A stretch of DNA of 5,430 nt from positions 1-5,430 of the forward strand of contig CABRZK010000177.1 in assembly GCA_902475415.1 (NCBI GenBank). Reading direction: 5' to 3'. The notes beneath the pieces are model-generated. The model had not been told where the DNA came from. It saw nothing but the letters and a program-made list of their open reading frames with translations, and did no database searches. The position numbers and the translations under genes were made by a program. Positions 1 through 5,430 of the stretch are shown here, piece after piece (positions within the stretch are counted from its first letter, which is position 1; each line of letters starts with the position of its first letter). This stretch comes from an uncultured Eubacterium sp. Its GTDB lineage: Bacteria; Bacillota; Clostridia; Lachnospirales; Lachnospiraceae.

Positions 1-737
1 GTGTGGCAATTACAGTATTTTTTGATGAGGGAACCACACAGGATCAGATTGATGAAATCGGTGAGAAGATAGCTATGCGACCGGAAGTATCAAGCTTTAA
101 CTATATATCCGCAGATGAGGCATGGGAAGAGTATAAATTAGAGTATTTTGATGGAAATGAAGAAGCAGCAGCAAGTTTTGGCTCTGACAACCCACTGTCT
201 GATAAGGCAAACTACGAGATTTATATGCAGGATATTTCACACCAGAGCAGTCTGGTATCTTACCTGGAGGGACAGGAACATGTCAGCAAAGTACGTCAGT
301 CGGAGATGGTCGCCAATACGCTGACAGATTTTAACAGACTGGTAAGTATTGTATCAGCAGTGATCATTGTGATCCTGATCTGTGTTGCAATCTTCCTGAT
401 CAGTAATACCGTCCGTACCGGTATTGCAGTCCGTAAGGAAGAAATCGGTATCATGAAAATGATCGGTGCGACAGATTTCTTTGTACGAGCACCATTTATT
501 GTAGAAGGTATTCTTATCGGTGCAATTGGAGCCATTATTCCGCTTTGTATTTTATATGCTATGTATGGAAAAATTATTACCTATGTGGCAAACAGATTTG
601 GTTTTCTGAATAACCTTCTGACCTTCCTTCCAGTACAGACTGTATTCCAGATTCTGGTTCCGGTTGGTCTGATTCTTGGTATCGGTATTGGCTATATCGG
701 AAGCCGTGCAACGGTTCACAAACACATTAACGTATAA
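1..737 (+). CDS. ftsX: Cell division protein FtsX, 5'-truncated by window edge
   Basis: This is the membrane subunit of the FtsEX ABC-type complex, which uses ATP hydrolysis by FtsE to switch peptidoglycan hydrolases on outside the membrane. The reading frame is open to the left edge, and 244 codons are visible from position 3. FtsX proteins are usually near 300 residues, so about 55-60 residues are missing, including the cytoplasmic start and the first membrane helix. The GTG at position 3 is therefore an internal Val, not a start. In visible-fragment numbering, residues 1-110 form the extracytoplasmic loop that binds the hydrolase partner. Membrane helices lie at about 113-135, 163-187 and 213-234. 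Between the first two is the family's conserved cytoplasmic stretch, with RKEEIGIMKMIGATDFFVRAP at about 144-164. The stop is TAA at 735-737. The next gene encodes a probable hydrolase partner, which supports the call. ftsE should lie immediately upstream, outside the window. Confidence 0.95.
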   Translation, partial: VAITVFFDEGTTQDQIDEIGEKIAMRPEVSSFNYISADEAWEEYKLEYFDGNEEAAASFGSDNPLSDKANYEIYMQDISHQSSLVSYLEGQEHVSKVRQSEMVANTLTDFNRLVSIVSAVIIVILICVAIFLISNTVRTGIAVRKEEIGIMKMIGATDFFVRAPFIVEGILIGAIGAIIPLCILYAMYGKIITYVANRFGFLNNLLTFLPVQTVFQILVPVGLILGIGIGYIGSRATVHKHINV

Positions 738-822
738 GGCAGAAACGGTTGTTTTATAAATGAGCGTATGTGAAATGTGACATATCAGAATGATATATAA
801 GAAACAGCAGAAAAAGTTTTAC

Positions 823-828
823 AGGGAG
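823..828 (+). promoter_or_regulatory. Ribosome binding site that decides the start of the M23 hydrolase gene
   Basis: AGGGAG stands before three tandem in-frame start-like codons: TTG at 831, ATG at 834 and ATG at 837. The gap is 2 nt to the TTG, which is too short, 5 nt to the first ATG and 8 nt to the second. This rules against the TTG. Either ATG is plausible, and they differ by one Met in front of the signal peptide. Confidence 0.7.
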
Positions 829-833
829 ATTTG

Positions 834-2132
834 ATGATGAAGAAACGTATCAGGCAAATCACAGTATTGATATTGGCGGCGGCACTTTTTGCGACATCAG
901 CAGAAAGCGCCGGCGCTTCTGCTGCTTCCGGGAGTATTTCTGCAGTCCGGGAACGCAAGAGCCAGCTGGAGAATGATCTGAAAGAAGCGCAGAGTCTGAT
1001 TGAACAGTTGCAGGGTGAAAAAGGCGATACAGAAGATGCTATCCGGGAACTGGATGAAAAACTGGTTGCTATCTCAGATAAAATGGATGACCTGAAGCAA
1101 CAGACAGAGCAGAAAAATAAAGAACTGGAAGATACACAGGCGCAACTTGCTGAAGCAGAAAAAAATGAAGCAGAGCAGTATGAAAGTATGAAAGTACGCA
1201 TACGTTATCTGTATCAGAACTCTGGAATGAGCTATCTTGAGGCATTGCTGGAATCCGGAAGCTTTGCGGAAATGCTCAAGCAGGTGGATTATATGGCTTC
1301 CCTGATGAAATATGACAGGGAGAAACTGGACGAATATCAGCAGATGCAGGTAGAAATCCAGAATGCAGAAGAGACAATCCGTCAGGATAAAGCGGATCTG
1401 GAAACATTACAGGGACAGCTGACAGAGGAAAAACAGGCTGTCGACCTTCTGATGCAGGAAAAAGAGCAGCAGCTTTCCGGTATTCAGCAGGGATTAACGG
1501 AGGCTGAGCAGAACGCACAGCAATATGAGCAGAGCATAGAGGCCGAAAATCAGCTGATTCAGGAGATGCTGGCTGCAGAAGAGGCTGCCAGAAAGGCAGA
1601 GGAAGAACGCAGACAGCAGGAAGAACTGAAAAAACAACAGGAGGCAGCGAGTGGCAATACTTCTGACAATCAAAAGGCTGACAGTTCAGATCAGGGTACT
1701 GGTGCAGGAAGTTCCAATGTGAAAACGGACACTTCCTATTCAGGTGGTGTATTTACCTGGCCATGTCCATCCAGTCACAGAATCACCAGTGGATTTGGAT
1801 ATAGAACTTCTCCGACAGCAGGCGCATCCACCTATCATCAGGGATATGATATTGGTGCTGCCTCGGGAGCAGCAATCGTGGCAGCGGCAGATGGTGTGGT
1901 TACAACTACCGGATATAGTAATGTACTTGGATATTATGTGATTGTAAGTCATGGTGGAGGATTATTTACAGTATATGAACACTGTTCTTCCATCCTTGTA
2001 TCAAGAGGACAGAGTGTCAGTCGTGGTGCTACCATTGCAAAAGTGGGAAGTACCGGTGTTGCAACCGGTCCGCATCTGCATTTTGGTGTTCAGTTAAATG
2101 GAAAATATGTAGATCCGGGGAATTATCTGTAA
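834..2132 (+). CDS. Secreted coiled-coil murein hydrolase with LytM/M23 domain, probable FtsEX partner
   Basis: Predicted extracytoplasmic peptidoglycan endopeptidase of 432 residues. It begins with a Sec-type signal peptide: a KKRIRQ charged start, a hydrophobic core at about 9-20, and small-residue cleavage options between about 23 and 30. A long coiled coil (about 35-117), rich in Glu, Gln and Lys, leads to a segment at about 121-155 (RIRYLYQNSGMSYLEALL onward) that resembles the hinge of PcsB/CwlO/EnvC proteins. A second coiled coil (about 157-268) is followed by a Ser/Thr/Gly/Asn-rich linker (about 270-305). The M23 domain fills about 306-432. Zinc ligands by family pattern are H335 and D339 (HQGYD) and H416 (HLH); the catalytic histidines would be H383 (YEH) and H414. 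All five are present, unlike in E. coli EnvC, whose LytM domain is degenerate. The gene lies about 96 bp after ftsX and 15 bp before a CtpA-type protease, suggesting one operon. Many databases would call this an EnvC-family activator. The domain reading is firm; FtsEX control and the cleaved bond are inferred. Confidence 0.9.
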   Translation: MMKKRIRQITVLILAAALFATSAESAGASAASGSISAVRERKSQLENDLKEAQSLIEQLQGEKGDTEDAIRELDEKLVAISDKMDDLKQQTEQKNKELEDTQAQLAEAEKNEAEQYESMKVRIRYLYQNSGMSYLEALLESGSFAEMLKQVDYMASLMKYDREKLDEYQQMQVEIQNAEETIRQDKADLETLQGQLTEEKQAVDLLMQEKEQQLSGIQQGLTEAEQNAQQYEQSIEAENQLIQEMLAAEEAARKAEEERRQQEELKKQQEAASGNTSDNQKADSSDQGTGAGSSNVKTDTSYSGGVFTWPCPSSHRITSGFGYRTSPTAGASTYHQGYDIGAASGAAIVAAADGVVTTTGYSNVLGYYVIVSHGGGLFTVYEHCSSILVSRGQSVSRGATIAKVGSTGVATGPHLHFGVQLNGKYVDPGNYL

Positions 2133-2138
2133 AAGGAG
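2131..2138 (+). promoter_or_regulatory. Ribosome binding site of the S41 protease gene, overlapping the upstream stop codon
   Basis: AAAAGGAG begins inside the TAA stop (2130-2132) of the hydrolase gene and sits 9 nt before the ATG at 2148. Ribosomes finishing the hydrolase would arrive on this site, so translation of the two genes may be coupled. No promoter fits in the 15-nt gap. Confidence 0.75.
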
Positions 2139-2147
2139 CAGTAGAGC

Positions 2148-3440
2148 ATGAATCAGGAAGAACAGGAAAAAATGACAGCAGACGAGGAACATACTTCTGC
2201 TACTGATGCCGATATCACACCGGCGGAAAAAAAGAAAACAAAAAAGAAAAAAAGTGGATTTGGAAAAGGGTTTGCAGCAGGTGCGGTTGTGATGGCGGCT
2301 ATCTGTGCGGCATTGTTTGTTATGACATCCGGTATGGGCGGACTTTCCGGAGGCGGCCAGTTACTGGACAGAAATACACAGGGTAAGATTCGTTCCCTGG
2401 CAAAATATATTCAGGCAAATTATTATGAAGACTTGGATACAGAAAAATTACAGGAAGGATTGTATGCAGGATTATTTGACAATCTGGATGTGTATTCACA
2501 ATATTATACAGCCGAGGAAGCAAAGCAGCTTTTTGAATCGAATGTGTCAGGAACCTATTGCGGAATAGGCGCAAGCCTTCAGCAGGATGCAGAGACCAAG
2601 ACCGTTACGATCATGCATGTATACGACGGATCTCCGGCGCAGGAAAGCGGATTGAAGGAAGGCGATGTAATTGTATCAGCAGATTCGTATGATGCCTCTT
2701 CCATGGATCTGACAGAGTTTATCACTCATATTCGTGGAGAAGAAGATACGAAGGTACACCTGGTCATTGCACGTTCCGGTGAAGCAGAGAATCTGGAATT
2801 TGATATTGCCAGAAAGAATCTGGTGCTTCCAACAGTAACAAGCCAGATGCTGGAAAATCATATCGGTTACATACAGGTGACAGAATTTACCGAACATACG
2901 ACGGAGCAATTTGAAGATGCTTTAAAGACACTGAATGATCAGAAAATGACGGCACTGATCGTAGATCTGCGTTCGAATCCGGGTGGTATGCTGACCTCTG
3001 TGTGCGATATGCTGGATGATATTTTGCCAAAGGGGTTACTGGTTTATACAGAGGACAGAAATGGAAAACGTGTGGATTATTCCTCTGCCGATGACAAGTC
3101 CCTGAACCTCCCATTAGCTGTGCTGGTAAATGGATACAGTGCAAGCGCGTCAGAAATTTTTGCCGGGGCAATTCAGGATCGGGAAGCCGGTACGATCATC
3201 GGCACGACCACATATGGAAAAGGTGTTGTGCAGTCAATCCTCTCATTGAAGGATGGCAGCGCATTTAAGCTGACAACCAGTCGGTATTTTACGCCAAATG
3301 GTACGTGTATCCAGGGAATCGGTATTACACCTGATGTGGAACTTGATTATGAATTTACCGGTCCGGAAGATGCTTCTTACAGCGTGGATTATGATAATCA
3401 GATTCAAAAAGCAATGGAAATATTGCAAGAGAAGCAGTAA
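2148..3440 (+). CDS. ctpA: Membrane-anchored PDZ-containing S41 carboxy-terminal processing protease (CtpA/CtpB type)
   Basis: A 430-residue serine protease that cleaves extracytoplasmic proteins from or near their C-termini. An acidic N-terminus and a Lys-rich patch (28-35) precede one membrane helix (about 41-60), placing the rest outside. A helical region (about 75-130) leads to a PDZ domain (about 131-215) with a GIGASL ligand-binding loop at 139-144 and the GSPAQESGLKEGDVI core at 161-175. The protease domain contains DLRSNPGG (273-280), NGYSASASEIFAGA (328-341) and TYGKGVVQ (355-362). By family spacing of 25 residues the catalytic pair is S333 and K358, with Q362 as the third member, matching the Ser-Lys-Gln triad of Bacillus CtpB. 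Length is normal for the family. It follows the M23 hydrolase closely, and CtpA genes are also found beside EnvC-like genes in some proteobacteria, which points to a role in controlling wall hydrolases. The substrate is not shown by the sequence. The symbol is a family-level name; a CtpB-like sporulation role cannot be excluded. Confidence 0.92.
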   Translation: MNQEEQEKMTADEEHTSATDADITPAEKKKTKKKKSGFGKGFAAGAVVMAAICAALFVMTSGMGGLSGGGQLLDRNTQGKIRSLAKYIQANYYEDLDTEKLQEGLYAGLFDNLDVYSQYYTAEEAKQLFESNVSGTYCGIGASLQQDAETKTVTIMHVYDGSPAQESGLKEGDVIVSADSYDASSMDLTEFITHIRGEEDTKVHLVIARSGEAENLEFDIARKNLVLPTVTSQMLENHIGYIQVTEFTEHTTEQFEDALKTLNDQKMTALIVDLRSNPGGMLTSVCDMLDDILPKGLLVYTEDRNGKRVDYSSADDKSLNLPLAVLVNGYSASASEIFAGAIQDREAGTIIGTTTYGKGVVQSILSLKDGSAFKLTTSRYFTPNGTCIQGIGITPDVELDYEFTGPEDASYSVDYDNQIQKAMEILQEKQ

Positions 3441-3451
3441 TGTGTTATGAT
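3423..3451 (+). promoter_or_regulatory. Candidate sigma-A promoter for glmS with extended -10
   Basis: TTGCAA at 3423-3428 (4 of 6 to TTGACA) lies exactly 17 bp before TATGAT at 3446-3451 (5 of 6 to TATAAT), and the -10 is preceded by a TGn extension (TGT, 3443-3445). Transcription would begin near 3458, giving a leader of about 48 nt. The -35 lies inside the last codons of the protease gene. The match was found by eye, without scoring against background. Confidence 0.6.
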
Positions 3452-3488
3452 GAAACGTAATGTTTAGAAACTAAGAAATAAGATGGAT

Positions 3489-3494
3489 AAGGAG
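3489..3494 (+). promoter_or_regulatory. Ribosome binding site of glmS
   Basis: AAGGAG ends 11 nt before the ATG at 3506, slightly longer than the common spacing. The start is nevertheless secure, because GlmS must begin Met-Cys so that removal of Met exposes the catalytic cysteine. Confidence 0.7.
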
Positions 3495-3505
3495 ATTATC
3501 AATAT

Positions 3506-5344
3506 ATGTGTGGAATTGTAGGTTATATTGGAGAACAGCAGGCAGCCCCAATTTTGCTTGCAGGTCTTGCAAAACTGGAGTACCGTGGATATGATTCGGC
3601 AGGTATTTCTGTACGTGATGAAGAAACGGGAAATATCGAGATCGTAAAAGCAAAAGGACGTCTTCGTACATTGATTGAAAAGACAGACGAAGGACATTCT
3701 GTAAAAGGAACCTGTGGTATTGGTCATACCCGCTGGGCGACACATGGAGAACCGTCTGAAAATAATGCGCATCCGCATTGCTCAGAAGGAAAAAATGTCG
3801 TTCTGGTACATAATGGTATCATTGAGAACTTCCAGGAATTAAAAGAAAAATTAGTACGTCGCGGCTATACTTTTTATTCCGAGACAGATACAGAAGTTGC
3901 TGTAAAACTGATTGATCATTATTATAAAAAGACAGCATCACCGCTGACAGCAATCGCAACAGCAATGCTTCACATCAGAGGATCTTATGCCTTTGGTGTA
4001 ATGTTCAAAGACTATCCGGGAAAAATCTTTGCAGCAAGAAAGGACAGTCCGCTGATCATTGGTAAAAATGAGAGTGGCTCCCTGATTGCTTCTGATGTAC
4101 CGGCAATTTTGGATCAGACACGTAATGTGTATTACATTGGCAATATGGAAATTGCCGAGCTGACAAAAGATGAAATCCATTTCTTTAATACAGATGAAGA
4201 AGAGATTGAAAAGGAAATGGTTGAGATTAAATGGGATGCTGAGGCAGCTGAAAAAGGCGGATATGAGCATTTTATGCTGAAAGAGATCCATGAGCAGCCA
4301 AAAGCAGTGCAGGATACCGTCGGTGCTTATGTCAATGGTGATACCGTAGATTTCTCTGAAATCGGACTGACAGACGAAGATCTGGCAGGAATTGAGCGTA
4401 TTTACATTGTAGGATGTGGATCTGCTTACCATGTGGCAATGGCTGCAAAATACGTGCTGGAGGATATGACACAGGTACCGGTTGAGATTGATATTGCATC
4501 GGAATTCCGTTATCGTAATCCAATCCTGGTTAAAAATTCCCTGGTTGTGATCATTTCCCAGTCAGGAGAAACTGCAGACAGTCTGGCAGCATTGCGTCTG
4601 GCGAAAGAAAAAGGTGTATCTGTATTGGGCATTGTGAATGTAGTAGGTTCCAGCATTGCCCGTGAAAGTGATTATACTTTATATACTTATGCAGGACCGG
4701 AGATTTCTGTGGCAACGACAAAAGCGTACAGCACACAGCTGATTGCAATGTATCTGTTTGCAATGCGTCTTGCTCAGATTCGTGGATTACTCAGCGAAGA
4801 AGCATGTGCCGATATGATCGCGGAATTAAATGCACTTCCGGCAAAAATCCAGAAAATTCTGGATGACAAAGAGCGTATTCAGTGGTTTGCAAGTAAATAT
4901 GCCAATGCCAAAGATATGTTTTTCCTTGGCCGCGGTCTGGACTATGCCATCAGTTTGGAAGGCAGTCTGAAAATGAAAGAGATCAGCTACATTCATTCTG
5001 AAGCTTATGCAGCAGGTGAACTGAAACATGGAACCATCAGTCTGATCGAGGACAATACACTGGTTGTGGGTGTCCTGACCCAGAGTGATCTCTATGAGAA
5101 AACCATCAGTAACATGGTAGAGGTAAAGAGCCGTGGTGCTTATCTGATGGGACTGACTACATATGGCAATTATGGTATCGAAGACACAGCAGACTTCTCT
5201 GTTTATGTGCCAAAGACAGATCCTCATTTTGCAACCAGTCTGGCTATTATTCCGCTGCAGCTGTTGGGATATTATGTCAGCGTCGCAAAAGGTCTGGATG
5301 TAGACAAACCAAGAAACCTTGCTAAATCAGTAACGGTAGAATAA
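3506..5344 (+). CDS. glmS: Glutamine--fructose-6-phosphate aminotransferase (isomerizing)
   Basis: Cytoplasmic enzyme that transfers glutamine amide nitrogen to fructose-6-phosphate, giving glucosamine-6-phosphate and glutamate, the entry step to UDP-GlcNAc and peptidoglycan. The 612 residues match the family's usual length of about 600-610. The N-terminal class II glutaminase domain (about 2-220) has C2 as nucleophile after Met removal, EYRGYDSAG (25-33), GHTRWATHG with R76, HNGIIEN with N103 and G104, and D128. Two SIS sugar-isomerase domains follow, about 290-425 and 460-600. The first has CGSAYH (304-309) and SQSGET (351-356) for phosphate binding. The second has KMKEISYIHSEAYAAGELKHG with K489, E492 and H508, equivalent to E. 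coli K485, E488 and H504. The C-terminus PRNLAKSVTVE contains K607, equivalent to K603. The residue matching E. coli Ser303 is Ala307. No glmS ribozyme precedes the gene; a promoter-like site in the end of the protease gene may drive it. Identification is secure. Confidence 0.98.
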   Translation: MCGIVGYIGEQQAAPILLAGLAKLEYRGYDSAGISVRDEETGNIEIVKAKGRLRTLIEKTDEGHSVKGTCGIGHTRWATHGEPSENNAHPHCSEGKNVVLVHNGIIENFQELKEKLVRRGYTFYSETDTEVAVKLIDHYYKKTASPLTAIATAMLHIRGSYAFGVMFKDYPGKIFAARKDSPLIIGKNESGSLIASDVPAILDQTRNVYYIGNMEIAELTKDEIHFFNTDEEEIEKEMVEIKWDAEAAEKGGYEHFMLKEIHEQPKAVQDTVGAYVNGDTVDFSEIGLTDEDLAGIERIYIVGCGSAYHVAMAAKYVLEDMTQVPVEIDIASEFRYRNPILVKNSLVVIISQSGETADSLAALRLAKEKGVSVLGIVNVVGSSIARESDYTLYTYAGPEISVATTKAYSTQLIAMYLFAMRLAQIRGLLSEEACADMIAELNALPAKIQKILDDKERIQWFASKYANAKDMFFLGRGLDYAISLEGSLKMKEISYIHSEAYAAGELKHGTISLIEDNTLVVGVLTQSDLYEKTISNMVEVKSRGAYLMGLTTYGNYGIEDTADFSVYVPKTDPHFATSLAIIPLQLLGYYVSVAKGLDVDKPRNLAKSVTVE

Positions 5345-5364
5345 AGAACTGCATTTAAAAACCG

Positions 5365-5392
5365 CTGTTCTTGTTAAAATTGAAAAGAACAG
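5365..5392. terminator. Inverted repeat downstream of glmS, possible weak terminator
   Basis: CTGTTCTT (5365-5372) and AAGAACAG (5385-5392) form a perfect 8-bp stem around a 12-nt AT-rich loop, 20 nt after the glmS stop. On the + strand no T-run follows (AGTATATTTG), so it is not a canonical intrinsic terminator for glmS. Read on the - strand, the stem is followed after 3 nt by five T residues, which would suit a terminator for a convergent gene beyond the window. It could also be an mRNA 3'-end or processing hairpin. Confidence 0.35.
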
Positions 5393-5400
5393 AGTATATT
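5371..5400 (+). promoter_or_regulatory. Weak candidate promoter reading out of the window
   Basis: TTGTTA (5371-5376, 4 of 6) and TATATT (5395-5400, 5 of 6) are separated by 18 bp. They could start transcription near 5407 for a gene beyond the right edge. The region is AT-rich, where such matches are common by chance, and the boxes overlap the inverted repeat. Confidence 0.2.
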
Positions 5401-5430
5401 TGAAGATATGAATAAAAGCAGACAGTCTGG

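Noticed and set aside
831..833. TTG as start of the M23 hydrolase gene
   Set aside because: It is only 2 nt from the AGGGAG ribosome binding site and is followed at once by two ATG codons with better spacing.
738..833. A promoter or terminator between ftsX and the M23 gene
   Set aside because: There are only weak elements: TATATA at 794-799 with a TGA extension but no -35 at the right distance; GTGACA at 777-782 too close to it; and two 5-bp dyads (TATGT/ACATA at 767-784, ATATC/GATAT at 782-796). No stem with a T-run is seen, so read-through from ftsX is the simpler view, though an internal weak promoter remains possible.
785..1201. A 138-codon open frame on the - strand over the start of the M23 gene
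   Set aside because: Its Ser/Cys/Phe-rich product is the expected reverse reading of Glu/Lys/Gln coiled-coil codons. It overlaps a real signal peptide and coiled coil on the + strand.
3938..4432. A 164-codon open frame on the - strand inside glmS
   Set aside because: It lies wholly within a secure glmS reading frame, its translation is rich in Cys, Phe and Ile with no recognisable domain, and I saw no ribosome binding site. It is a shadow of the real gene.
5408..5430. Start of a further gene at ATG 5408
   Set aside because: Only seven complete codons are visible before the edge, with no convincing ribosome binding site upstream, so it cannot be supported.

Overview
The window looks like chromosomal core DNA of a low-to-moderate GC Firmicute, most likely a clostridial anaerobe of the Lachnospiraceae type. 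This is inferred from three things: the style of the FtsX and GlmS proteins, the strong AGGAG-type ribosome binding sites, and a FtsX–coiled-coil M23 hydrolase–CtpA gene order. No taxonomic marker is present, so the assignment is tentative. All four genes lie on the + strand and the DNA is almost entirely coding.

Layout. Positions 1-737 hold the 3' part of ftsX, cut by the window edge; ftsE is expected just upstream but cannot be seen. After a gap of about 96 bp comes a secreted coiled-coil protein with a C-terminal LytM/M23 endopeptidase domain (834-2132). Fifteen bases later begins a membrane-anchored PDZ/S41 carboxy-terminal processing protease of the CtpA/CtpB family (2148-3440). After 65 bp follows a complete glmS (3506-5344). 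The last 86 bp contain an 8-bp inverted repeat and no supportable gene.

How the genes fit together. FtsEX is an ATP-driven transmembrane switch that in several bacteria controls a coiled-coil murein hydrolase or hydrolase activator outside the membrane (EnvC in E. coli, CwlO in Bacillus, PcsB in streptococci). The second gene has the matching design: signal peptide, two coiled coils around a PcsB/CwlO-like hinge segment, and a catalytic domain. It is therefore the probable output of this FtsEX. Its M23 active site looks intact, so it is probably a hydrolase itself and not only an activator. The CtpA-type protease may process or degrade the hydrolase or other wall proteins. GlmS makes glucosamine-6-phosphate, the first committed precursor of peptidoglycan amino sugars. 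A good promoter-like sequence at the 3' end of the protease gene suggests that glmS can be transcribed on its own, and there is no room for a glmS ribozyme.

I found no mobile element, CRISPR array, tRNA, rRNA or clearly new system. The points most worth checking are the catalytically intact FtsEX-linked hydrolase, its pairing with CtpA, and the glmS promoter.
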